The notes under the pieces are model-generated. The model was not told the DNA's origin. It was given only the letters and a program-made list of their open reading frames with translations, and did not search any database. The position numbers and the translations under genes are program-made. Positions 1-5,163 of a DNA stretch of 5,163 nucleotides are shown in pieces. This stretch comes from Gemmataceae bacterium (GTDB taxonomy: Bacteria > Planctomycetota > Planctomycetia > Gemmatales > Gemmataceae). Within the stretch, counting starts at the first letter, position 1, and each line of letters begins with the position of its first letter. The stretch spans positions 1-5,163 of the forward strand of contig CANLGS010000374.1 of assembly GCA_947490035.1 (NCBI GenBank), in the 5' to 3' direction.

Positions 1-134
1 ATCGGCAGCGTGGTGGCCGGCTTCAGGTCTTGCTTGGCTTCGCCCGCGGCGCCGAGCCACCGGTCCATGCCGACGCCCGCGACCACCGCGCCCGCCACCG
101 GAACGCCCCACAGCAACCACTTCACGTTGAACAT
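1..134 (-). CDS. N-terminal fragment of a membrane-anchored protein, function unknown
   Basis: Only the first 44 codons are in the window; the gene continues past the left edge. The ATG at 132-134 (minus strand) opens a protein starting MFNVKWLLWGVPVAGAVVAG. After one lysine (K5) comes a hydrophobic stretch at about residues 6-22, then D24 R25 and a polar Ala/Lys/Gln-rich segment. This is the pattern of an uncleaved signal anchor or a poor signal peptide, so the rest of the protein is probably on the far side of the inner membrane. A weak AAGG sits about 10 nt upstream of the ATG; no better start is visible. The overlapping plus-strand reading frame (10-240) has no supporting features. The family cannot be named from so short a piece; secretion adaptors and other anchored envelope proteins begin this way, but that is only a guess. 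Confidence 0.6.
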   Translation of the reverse strand, partial: MFNVKWLLWGVPVAGAVVAGVGMDRWLGAAGEAKQDLKPATTLP

Positions 135-164
135 GGCGTTGAAACCTTGGATTGAGGGAAGATG

Positions 165-186
165 GCCGTCTCTGAGCGGAGACGGC
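165..186 (-). promoter_or_regulatory. Hairpin in the leader of the left-edge gene
   Basis: An 8-bp perfect stem (165-172 pairs with 179-186, arm GCCGTCTC) encloses a 6-nt loop. It ends about 30 nt upstream of the minus-strand ATG at 134, so it would lie in the 5' untranslated leader of that gene. It could stabilise the mRNA, act as an attenuator, or be chance in GC-rich DNA. No U-run follows it in the direction of transcription. Confidence 0.3.
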
Positions 187-223
187 GAGAGAGTCACCCT
201 ACTGACGAGGGAAGCCCGACAGT

Positions 224-255
224 CGTTCTACAGAACGTGAATGTTACATTCGCGT
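224..255. promoter_or_regulatory. Two overlapping operator-like dyads upstream of the left-edge gene
   Basis: Dyad one is CGTTCT-AC-AGAACG (224-237), with 6-bp perfect arms. Dyad two spans 235-255, centred on T245, with core GAATGT-T-ACATTC; nine of its ten outward pairs are Watson-Crick and the remaining one (238/252) is T-G. The two share 235-237. They lie roughly 90-120 bp upstream of the minus-strand start at 134, in a stretch more AT-rich than its surroundings, which suits a promoter/operator region. No specific regulator family can be assigned from the sequence. Confidence 0.3.
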
Positions 256-274
256 GACACTCGGCGCTGACGTA

Positions 275-409
275 GTCCGGTCACTCCGTGACCGGTTCTC
301 CGGTCTTCTTTTGTGGCACAGACATTCCTGTCTGTGCGGCTGGAACTGCAAAGCGCACAGACAGGAATGTCTGTGCCACAAAACAAGACCGGTCACGGAG
401 TGACCGGAC
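275..409. repeat. Composite 135-bp inverted-repeat element
   Basis: The inner part is a perfect 30-bp stem: 309-338 pairs with 354-383 (arm contains GTGGCACAGACATTCC), with a 15-nt loop. The outer part is a perfect 21-bp repeat: 275-295 against 389-409. Each outer arm is itself a small palindrome, CCGGTCAC-N3-GTGACCGG. The left side carries an extra CCGGTCTT copy (300-307) that can pair with 385-392, so two alternative foldings exist. The element ends 4 nt from the glycosyltransferase stop codon. No transposase is nearby and there is no U-tract, so it is either a non-autonomous palindromic repeat (REP/MITE-like) or a terminator derived from one. Similar 'GTGGCACAGACATTCCTGTCTGTGC' stretches are, from memory, common in planctomycete genomes and often give spurious small ORFs. 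Confidence 0.85.
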
Positions 410-413
410 CACA

Positions 414-1670
414 TTATACCTGGACCAGAGCCGGTTCGCGGGCGACCGCGTTCCACACGCCGTCGAGCCGCTCCGCCAGCAGTTCCCACGAGTAGCGTTC
501 CAGCACCTGCCGGCGCCCGCTCTCGGCGGTGTCCCGCAACTCGTCCGGGCGGCGGATCGCGTCGAGCGTCGCGCTCACCATTTCTTCTTGCGTGTTTGCG
601 ACGATCAGGTCGCGGGTCGGAGTGAGTTCCAAACCTTCGGCGCCCACTCGCGTGCTGACGACCGGCGTTCCGGCCGCGAGCGCTTCGAGGATTTTGAGTC
701 TGGAGCCGCCGCCGATGCGCAGCGGCACCGTGAGAAACCCGCAGCGCGCGAGGAACGGCCGCACCTCGGGCACGTCGGCGTGAAGTTCCGCGCCGGGCGT
801 CGCCGCGACCAGTTCGCGCAACCAGTCCGGCGGCCGGCGGCCGACGAGAACCGCCGTCGCGCTCGGAATCTGCGTGCGAACCGCGGGAAGCAGTTCGTTG
901 AGCAGGAGGTTCGCGGCGTCCTGATTGGGGCGCCAGTCGAGACTTCCCATGAACAGCATCTGCGCCGGGTTCCGCTCCACGTCGCGCTGCGGTTTGAAGT
1001 AGTCCACATCGACGCCGTTCTCGACAACCTTCACACGCGTCGCCGCGAAGTTGGTTCGCATGAGGGCGGCGTCTTCCCGACTGACGGCGATGGCGGCGGT
1101 CGCCTGGGAATAGGCCCAGCGCTCGAACCGCTCGAACTTGCGCAGTTGCTCGCGGATGTACAACCGCTTGAGCGGGTTGTCGGCGGTTTCGGCGTAGCGC
1201 CGCCAGATGAGCGATTCGACGTTGTGCGCCATCACGCTCCACCGCGACGTTTCGAGTCGCGAACCGAGCGCGTCGCGCAGCACCTGAGCGTAGGGCGTCC
1301 ATTCGCAGTGCCACACATCGATCGCGTTCTCGGCGCTGAAGGTGCGAACGGCGTCCGCGAGCATGGGGCTGGTGTGCGTGGCAACGGAGTAGGGCAGGGG
1401 CGAGAGCAGGTTCCCCGCGAGCCGCGCGTAGAAGCCCGGTCCGGACTTCGGCGGCACGGCGCGGTCCACGACGACGGTGTCAATGCCCGCGGCGCGGAAC
1501 GCATCCTCCGCGTCGAGCGCTTCGTCGCGGTCCGGGTTCCGGTGGCAGAGCACTGTCACTTTGTGGCGCGCCGCGAGGCGCGCGAGCAAGTTGAAGGTGC
1601 GTATCCGTTTCCCCGACCTGAGCGGGAACGGCAGTTCTTCGTCCAGAACCGCGATGTTGAGTGCGCGCAT
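414..1670 (-). CDS. Family 4-type glycosyltransferase (PEP-CTERM/EpsH-associated sugar transferase-like)
   Basis: A 418-residue protein expected to move a sugar from a nucleotide-sugar donor onto a lipid-linked or polysaccharide acceptor at the cytoplasmic membrane face. The N-terminal Rossmann half begins at residue 4 (LNIAVLDEELPFPLRSGKR), with the G20-K21-R22-I23-R24 segment typical of sugar transferases in PEP-CTERM/EpsH exopolysaccharide loci. H149-N150-V151-E152 and ENGVD (217-221) follow. The C-terminal GT-B half (about 235-410) has LFMGSLDW (239-246), VGRRPPDW (276-283) and GGGSRLKILEALAAGTPVVS (320-339). In the usual E-x7-E motif the second Glu is E329, while the first position is G321. 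The ATG at 1670 was chosen because the Rossmann strand begins there and an AAGGA lies 4 nt upstream; an upstream ATG at 1763 would add 31 Arg/Pro-rich residues read out of a repeat. The gene is monocistronic as far as visible and divergent from the ABM gene. The sugar and acceptor are unknown. Confidence 0.88.
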   Translation of the reverse strand: MRALNIAVLDEELPFPLRSGKRIRTFNLLARLAARHKVTVLCHRNPDRDEALDAEDAFRAAGIDTVVVDRAVPPKSGPGFYARLAGNLLSPLPYSVATHTSPMLADAVRTFSAENAIDVWHCEWTPYAQVLRDALGSRLETSRWSVMAHNVESLIWRRYAETADNPLKRLYIREQLRKFERFERWAYSQATAAIAVSREDAALMRTNFAATRVKVVENGVDVDYFKPQRDVERNPAQMLFMGSLDWRPNQDAANLLLNELLPAVRTQIPSATAVLVGRRPPDWLRELVAATPGAELHADVPEVRPFLARCGFLTVPLRIGGGSRLKILEALAAGTPVVSTRVGAEGLELTPTRDLIVANTQEEMVSATLDAIRRPDELRDTAESGRRQVLERYSWELLAERLDGVWNAVAREPALVQV

Positions 1671-1674
1671 GGGT

Positions 1675-1679
1675 TCCTT
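1675..1679 (-). promoter_or_regulatory. Ribosome binding site of the glycosyltransferase
   Basis: AAGGA on the minus strand, 4 nt before the ATG at 1670 and within a purine run GGGAAGGA. It supports the internal start over the upstream ATG at 1763, which lies inside the inverted repeat. Farther upstream a weak promoter-like pair, TTGCTC (1723-1728) and CACAAT (1700-1705) 17 nt apart, can be seen on the minus strand; I would not rely on it. Confidence 0.5.
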
Positions 1680-1732
1680 CCCGGCGGTGGGGCGGGGAGA
1701 TTGTGACGCAAGCGGGCGCGGGGAGCAAGGCC

Positions 1733-1798
1733 ACCCGGCCGGCTGACGCCGGCGGTTCGACAAGTGTGGGTCGAACCGCCGGCGTCAGCCGGCCGGGT
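1733..1798. repeat. 29-bp perfect inverted repeat in a divergent intergenic region
   Basis: Positions 1733-1761 pair perfectly with 1770-1798, leaving an 8-nt loop. The arm reads ACCCGGCCGGCTGACGCCGG and continues GCGGTTCGAC. The hairpin sits between the divergent starts of the glycosyltransferase (1670) and the ABM gene (1890), so it cannot be a terminator for either of them. It has no ORF and no transposase. A perfect stem of this length with unrelated flanks suggests a recently inserted or conversion-maintained palindromic element. Confidence 0.85.
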
Positions 1799-1877
1799 TG
1801 TGTGCCAGCAACCGCAGTTTTCCGCGTGCAATCTCCTTCGCGATGTGGTTCGATAGCTCCGCCCATTTCAACACCAT

Positions 1878-1882
1878 GGAGG
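1878..1882 (+). promoter_or_regulatory. Ribosome binding site of the ABM-fold gene
   Basis: GGAGG lies 7 nt before the ATG at 1890, a strong Shine-Dalgarno that fixes this start. A nearer-upstream ATG (1876-1878) overlaps it and is out of frame. I see no convincing -35/-10 pair in 1799-1877. Confidence 0.7.
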
Positions 1883-1889
1883 TTCACTC

Positions 1890-2306
1890 ATGTTTCGCGG
1901 ACTGCTGCTCGCGGCCCCGCTCGCGCTGTTGCTCGTCGCCAACACCCCGACCAGCGCGGCCGACGAAGAGAACCCGGTCGTCAAGATGATCCGGGGGAAG
2001 CTGAAGGACGAGAAGAAGACGTTCGCGATTCTGGTGACGTTCAAGGTGAAGGCGGGCAACGAGAAGAAGTTCGAGGAGGCGTTCGGCCCGTGCCTGACCG
2101 CGACGCGGAAGGAGCCGGGGTGCGTGGCGTACTACCTGAACCGCGACCCGGACGACGCGACCACGTACGTCATGTACGAGAGCTTCAAGGGCATTCCGGG
2201 ACTGGAAGCCCACATGAAGGAGAAGCACACGCAGACGCTGCTGGTGGCGGTGATCCCGATGTGCGAGGGCGACCCGAAGATCAAAGTGCTGACCGTGCCG
2301 GAGTGA
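1890..2306 (+). CDS. Exported ABM-fold (antibiotic biosynthesis monooxygenase-like) protein
   Basis: A 138-residue protein. Residues 1-24 form a Sec signal peptide: MFR, a Leu/Ala core at about 4-17, then T21-S22-A23-A24 before D25, so cleavage is likely after A23 or A24. Residues 45-135 match the ABM ferredoxin-like fold: strand FAILVTFKVKAGNEKKFEEA (45-64), the family's EPGC turn (75-78) followed by VAYYLNRDP, the strand YVMYESF (93-99), then LEAHMKEKH (105-113) leading into a final strand. ABM proteins act as cofactor-free quinol monooxygenases, haem-degrading enzymes or small dimeric sensors; nothing here chooses between these. Most characterised members are cytoplasmic, so the signal peptide points to a periplasmic role. 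Three cysteines (68, 78 and one in MCEGD near 125) remain in the mature protein. Strong Shine-Dalgarno. Convergent with the caspase-like gene. Confidence 0.85.
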   Translation: MFRGLLLAAPLALLLVANTPTSAADEENPVVKMIRGKLKDEKKTFAILVTFKVKAGNEKKFEEAFGPCLTATRKEPGCVAYYLNRDPDDATTYVMYESFKGIPGLEAHMKEKHTQTLLVAVIPMCEGDPKIKVLTVPE

Positions 2307-2328
2307 AAACGAAGAGTCCCGACCCGGC

Positions 2329-2377
2329 CGCGAGTGCCTTCCGCTCTCACAACAAGGGAGAGCGGAAGGCACTCGCG
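2329..2377. terminator. 20-bp perfect hairpin between convergent genes, possible bidirectional terminator
   Basis: Positions 2329-2348 pair perfectly with 2358-2377 (arm CGCGAGTGCCTTCCGCTCTC), with a 9-nt loop ACAACAAGG. It lies 22 nt after the ABM stop and 3 nt after the caspase-like stop, where a shared terminator is expected. No T-run directly follows on either strand, and the nearest T-rich stretch on the minus strand is about 16 nt further on, so it is not a textbook intrinsic terminator. It may instead be another dispersed palindromic element that now protects or ends both transcripts. Confidence 0.6.
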
Positions 2378-2380
2378 TCG

Positions 2381-4004
2381 TCACTTCGCGTCGGGCTTCG
2401 GCGCGGGCATCGACTCCCAGTGGAGGCCGGGCACCAGCGCCCGCGACCGCTTCGCCAGCGCCTCCCACGGCGTCCCCTTGTGGTCGGCCGCCACCTTCGC
2501 GAAGCCCTCCTGCGCCGCGACCAACATGTCCTTCACCTCCCGGCGCGAGAGCAGCGTCGGCGCCGGGGCGAGTCGCCAGCCGGGCGTGCCGGTGGTCAGG
2601 TTGGGAAGCGTGTCGGTGCGCACGCGGGCGAGAACCAGGTTGTACTCGTTGAGTACGGCCAGTCGCAGCCGCAGTTCGGCCAGGGTGTAGTCGTAGTGCG
2701 CCTGCCACCGCTTCGTCTCCTTCGCCCGGCTGCCGGCCGCGGCCTGGAGCGAGTCCAGCACGGCCTCCAGTTTCAGGAGTGTCTCCGCCAGCGGCAGTTG
2801 GGCGTCGCTGATCGTCTTCTTGAACTTCTCCGTGACCGGCGAGGGCAGGGTGGTCACGCCCTTGCCCTCCTTGAGGCTAATCGGCCACGAGGCCCGCACC
2901 GTCTGGAGCGCGTGCAGCGTCGCGACCCGCAGCGGGTACTTGGCCGTGTTCTTGAGAATGTCGTCGGCCGAAACGTCGGCCGCGTACCCCTTCAGCCCGG
3001 CCTCGGTGAACAGCAGTCGCTCGATAACGCCGGCGTCGTCTTCGAGTAGGGGCGGCAGCGCGAGGTCGTCGAGGATCGCCTTCACGTCGGCGTACTGCGC
3101 GCTCTTGGGAAGGATCGGCCAGTCGAACCGCTTCGCGGGCGCGGCCTTCGGGTCGTACTCGGCCGGTTGCTTCGGCAGTGCGCCCGCGCTTGCGGGTGTC
3201 TGCTTACTCAACGCCGCGACGGTCATGCTCGCGGCCTTGTGGATCGCCTCGACCGGGATGGCGTCGCCCGGCGCGGCCTTCGCCGTGGCGTCGGTCGCGG
3301 CCTGGCGCAGCGCGTCGAGGTAGGCGCTGCCGGGGAACATCGCGGTCGGGCCGCTCGGCGTGTAGTACTCCAGCGCCCGCTCGCCGGGGGAACAACTCAC
3401 CAGCACCTGCACGCCCTCGGGCGCGGCCTTCAGCGCCTTGAACAGCGCGTCCGTCATCGGCCCCGAATCGCGCCGCGCCCGGACCCGCTCCGGGTTGAAC
3501 CGGCACACGTCCCACACCACCACCTTCTGCGCCGCCTTCAGTTCCTTCAACTTCTCGTACACGTCCGCGACCGGCAGCAGCGTGTCCGGCGCGTCCGGGT
3601 CGCCGTCGATGGGCACGAGGTACGCCTTGCCGCCCTTCTCGACGGCGTGCGCCCCGAAGTAGATCACCACGCGGTCCTGCGGGCGGGTCGTGGCGCAGAA
3701 GCCGTCAACGGCCTTCGCGAGGGCGTCCTTCGTGGGCATGCGCGCGTCGGTCGCGAGGGTGTCGGCGAGGACGAAGAGCTGGTCGTTGTCCTTCGCGGTG
3801 GGAACGCGGAACCCGGCCGCGAAGCGGTCGGCCGCGGCGCGCGTGCGGTCCGCGCCGCCAGGCGCCGCGTGCGTGAGCGGGTTCATGTACAGGTAGCCGC
3901 CGACGTGAACGAACAGCGCGCCGCGGCGCCGGCGCCTTCGGGTCTTGGGCGGACGCGAGCGCCGTGAAGGCGACGGCCGCGACGACGGAGAGAGCGAAGC
4001 GCAT
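2381..4004 (-). CDS. Exported caspase-like (peptidase C14) protein with helical C-terminal domain; frameshift near the N-terminus
   Basis: The ATG at 4004 with GAGG 5 nt upstream starts a clear signal peptide, MRFALSVVAAVAFTALASA, with cleavage before Q20. That frame then loses all protein character, while the neighbouring frame opens into a caspase fold at ALFVHVGGYLYMNPLT (from 3919). Skipping one base in the GC run at about 3919-3938 joins them into a 540-residue protein. In that numbering the p20-like domain is about 29-200, with the catalytic His in VVIYFGAHAVE (H119, codon 3647-3649) and the Cys in VVVWDVCRFNP (C167, codon 3503-3505), so the dyad is intact. An LVSCSPGE segment follows. 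The C-terminal half is mostly helical and ends with RWQAHYDYTLAELRLRLAVL (from about 432), GWRLAPAP and GTPWEALAKR, a layout I associate with planctomycete exported proteins. Substrate unknown; Arg/Lys-directed cleavage is typical of bacterial homologues. The shift may be an error, a lesion or recoding. The in-frame upstream ATG at 4117 starts in a repeat and adds only Pro/Arg/Ser-rich sequence. Confidence 0.8.
3919..3938 (-). other. Probable +1 frameshift site in the caspase-like gene
   Basis: Upstream of this stretch the frame from the ATG at 4004 encodes the signal peptide up to D21-P22-K23; downstream the catalytic domain is read in the next frame. The interval from 4004 to the stop at 2381 is 1624 nt, one more than a multiple of three. 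The sequence between is a dense run of GGCGCC/GCGGCGC, prone to base-calling errors and polymerase slippage. No stop codon marks the shift because all frames are open in this GC-rich DNA. Whether the extra base is real cannot be decided here. Confidence 0.7.
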
Positions 4005-4009
4005 GGGAG

Positions 4010-4013
4010 CCTC
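4010..4013 (-). promoter_or_regulatory. Ribosome binding site of the caspase-like gene
   Basis: GAGG on the minus strand with 5-nt spacing to the ATG at 4004. Together with the signal peptide it fixes this start. The arm of the 4015-4121 inverted repeat ends a single base away, so hairpin formation could affect ribosome access. Confidence 0.6.
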
Positions 4014-4014
4014 G

Positions 4015-4121
4015 GTAGGTGCCGCTTGCCGAGCGGTACGGGATAGCCCGCGTGCGAGCAACACGGACACACCGAAACGACACGAGTTGGGCAGCCGTGC
4101 CGCTCGGCAAGCGGCACCTAC
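4015..4121. repeat. 22-bp inverted repeat between the TPR and caspase-like genes
   Basis: Positions 4015-4036 pair perfectly with 4100-4121 (arm GTAGGTGCCGCTTGCCGAGC, then GG). The 63-nt middle can extend the stem: 4038-4041 with 4095-4098, 4046-4049 with 4089-4092 and 4051-4054 with 4081-4084. The whole therefore folds as one long imperfect hairpin. It begins 8 nt after the TPR stop and ends next to the caspase Shine-Dalgarno. No transposase or U-tract is present. ORFs that seem to start in it (plus 4019, minus 4117) are readings of the repeat arms. Confidence 0.8.
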
Positions 4122-4129
4122 AGAATACA

Positions 4130-5158
4130 TCACGCTTTCGTCGCGGAGCGCGAATACAAATCGTCCACGGCCTGCGTGAGGAGGGCTTCGAGCTGCGCGG
4201 TCTCGCCCGCGTTCGGCTCGCGGCGGAGGTGCGGGACGAGGTGCAGCGCGCCGTCCGCCTCGAACCCGATCTCCAGGTTCGCGAGCAGGTCGCCCTTCAT
4301 CCGGCGGACGATGTACGACCACACCGCGCGGCGAACTGCGGCTTTCCGCACGGTCGGGTCGGCCTTCGCGCCCTGCCGCGTCTCGTGGTGCGCGACCGCG
4401 GCCAGCGCGTCGCACGTCACCGCGTGGCCGTCGCCGTACTTCTTGTCGGCGAACGTGAGCAGGTCCGCGAGGACCGCGCGGACGTGAACCGGGTCGCCGC
4501 CCGGCGCGCGGGCGATGACCCCCGCGACCGCCAGGTTCACCATCCCGTCGGGCAGGTCGGCGAGGTCGGTGAACGGGTTGTCCGGCTTGCCGGCGGCCTT
4601 CAGCGCCTCGGCCCGCACCGGGATGATGTCCGTGATGAGCGCGTCGCCCAGCCGCCAGAGCGCGTCGTAGGCGTCTTGCGCCACCTGCATCGCGTCGGCC
4701 GGTTTGCCGGCCTTCAGTAGTGCGTCCGCGAGCGGGACGGTGGCGACCGCGGCGACGGCCGAAGTCGGCCCGTGCAGCGTCTTGGCGAACGTCACGCACT
4801 GCCGCAGTACCTTCTCGGCTTCGTCGTACTTGGTCAGCGCGACGAGCGCCTCGGCGAACCCGTACATGAACCCGAGCCGCTCGCGGCGGGCCGGCGCGTC
4901 GGGCGGCAGCGGCCCCTTGCTGGCGTGCTGGAACTCGACGGCGGCCTTCTGAAACTCGCCCATGCGCAGGTGCAATTTCGCGATGTCGCCGTATGCCGAC
5001 GCGAGCGGCTGCGACCCGGACCCGTGCGCCGCCTTGGCCGTCATCGCGGCCGTCATCGCGGCCTTCTTGACCACTGCTTCGGCCTCGCCCGACTTCCCCT
5101 GCGCGAGCAACCCGAGCGCCTCTTGCAGCACGGCCGACGGCTGTTCCGCGAACACCAT
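4130..5158 (-). CDS. TPR-repeat protein, possibly lacking its N-terminus at the window edge
   Basis: From the first visible ATG (5158) the protein has 342 residues. Degenerate tetratricopeptide helices pairs are seen at about 8-34 (LQEALGLLAQGKSGEAEAVV), 52-82 (LASAYGDIAKLHLRMGEFQK), 95-128 (GFAEALVALTKYDEAEKVLR) and 136-168 (PLADALLKAGKPADAMQVAQ), with the usual small residues and A/G positions. The remaining part (about 175-342) is helical without a recognised family. Such arrays are protein-binding scaffolds; no catalytic motif is visible. The frame stays open to the right edge, the preceding codon is Phe, and FMVFAEQ resembles the end of a signal peptide with cleavage after Ala, so the real start may lie beyond 5163. 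It is upstream of, and in the same direction as, the caspase-like gene (125-bp gap), so cotranscription and a joint role are plausible but unproven. Confidence 0.8.
   Translation of the reverse strand: MVFAEQPSAVLQEALGLLAQGKSGEAEAVVKKAAMTAAMTAKAAHGSGSQPLASAYGDIAKLHLRMGEFQKAAVEFQHASKGPLPPDAPARRERLGFMYGFAEALVALTKYDEAEKVLRQCVTFAKTLHGPTSAVAAVATVPLADALLKAGKPADAMQVAQDAYDALWRLGDALITDIIPVRAEALKAAGKPDNPFTDLADLPDGMVNLAVAGVIARAPGGDPVHVRAVLADLLTFADKKYGDGHAVTCDALAAVAHHETRQGAKADPTVRKAAVRRAVWSYIVRRMKGDLLANLEIGFEADGALHLVPHLRREPNAGETAQLEALLTQAVDDLYSRSATKA
5037..5063 (-). repeat. 12-bp tandem duplication in the TPR gene
   Basis: The unit GCCGTCATCGCG (plus strand) occurs twice in a row with a partial third copy. 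It adds an in-frame Met-Thr-Ala-Ala duplication at about residues 35-42 of the TPR protein, in the linker between its first two repeats. Length variation among relatives is likely here. Confidence 0.6.
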
Positions 5159-5163
5159 GAACG

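Noticed and set aside
313..495. Small ORF within the 275-409 repeat
   Set aside because: It reads directly through the palindrome arms; the same kind of peptide is a known type of spurious call where this repeat occurs. No ribosome binding site.
288..1706. 472-codon plus-strand open frame opposite the glycosyltransferase
   Set aside because: It starts inside the inverted repeat, is Arg/Glu/Val-rich with no recognisable motif, and lies antisense to a gene with clear domains and a Shine-Dalgarno. It is open only because stops are rare in GC-rich DNA.
1700..1728. Possible promoter (TTGCTC, 17 nt, CACAAT) for the glycosyltransferase
   Set aside because: It matches the sigma-70 consensus at only 3 of 6 and 4 of 6 positions, and planctomycete promoter rules are not well enough known; kept only as a remark.
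1661..3049. 462-codon plus-strand open frame across the repeat, the ABM gene and the end of the caspase-like gene
   Set aside because: It crosses two inverted repeats and overlaps two well-supported genes in a different frame or strand, with low-complexity Arg/Gly/Pro composition.
4005..4117. N-terminal extension of the caspase-like protein to the ATG at 4117
   Set aside because: The extension is read from the inverted repeat and then antiframe to the signal peptide; it is Pro/Arg/Ser/Cys-rich and lacks a ribosome binding site.
3705..4799. 364-codon minus-strand open frame covering part of the TPR gene and the caspase start
   Set aside because: Only the part from 4004 to about 3938 is real (the caspase signal peptide). 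The rest is an Arg/Gly-rich off-frame reading of the TPR gene and of the caspase domain.
1..5163. CRISPR array, tRNA/rRNA genes, transposase or integrase
   Set aside because: No regularly spaced direct repeats, no RNA gene signatures and no DDE or recombinase motifs were seen; the palindromic repeats differ from each other and are single in this window.

Overview
This is GC-rich (visibly well over 60 %) bacterial DNA with few stop codons in any frame. The gene content fits a planctomycete of the Gemmata type: an exported caspase-fold (peptidase C14) protein with a helical C-terminal part, a TPR protein, a glycosyltransferase of the kind linked to PEP-CTERM/EpsH exopolysaccharide loci, and an exported ABM-fold protein. 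Short GC-rich palindromic repeats fill the intergenic gaps. The lineage is inferred from protein character and repeat style; no rRNA or other marker gene is present.

Layout, left to right: (1) positions 1-134, minus strand, the first 44 codons of a membrane-anchored protein that runs off the left edge. (2) 135-413, a 279-bp gap with a leader hairpin, two operator-like dyads and a 135-bp composite inverted repeat. (3) 414-1670, minus strand, a GT4-type glycosyltransferase. (4) 1671-1889, a divergent intergenic region with a 29-bp perfect inverted repeat. (5) 1890-2306, plus strand, a small exported ABM-fold protein. (6) 2307-2380, a convergent gap with a 20-bp perfect hairpin. (7) 2381-4004, minus strand, an exported caspase-like protein whose signal peptide lies in a different frame from its catalytic domain, so a +1 frameshift (mutation, sequencing error or recoding) is present near 3919-3938. 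(8) 4005-4129, a gap with a 22-bp perfect inverted repeat next to the caspase Shine-Dalgarno. (9) 4130-5158 or beyond, minus strand, a TPR protein.

The TPR and caspase genes lie in the same direction 125 bp apart and may form one transcription unit, with the TPR protein upstream as a possible scaffold or partner. The glycosyltransferase and the ABM gene are divergent and show no obvious functional link to that pair.

The most striking feature is not a gene. All four intergenic gaps are occupied by long, nearly perfect inverted repeats of four unrelated sequences, and three of them begin only 3-8 nt after a minus-strand stop codon. They look like dispersed palindromic elements or element-derived terminators. 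I see no tRNA, rRNA, CRISPR array, transposase or integrase.
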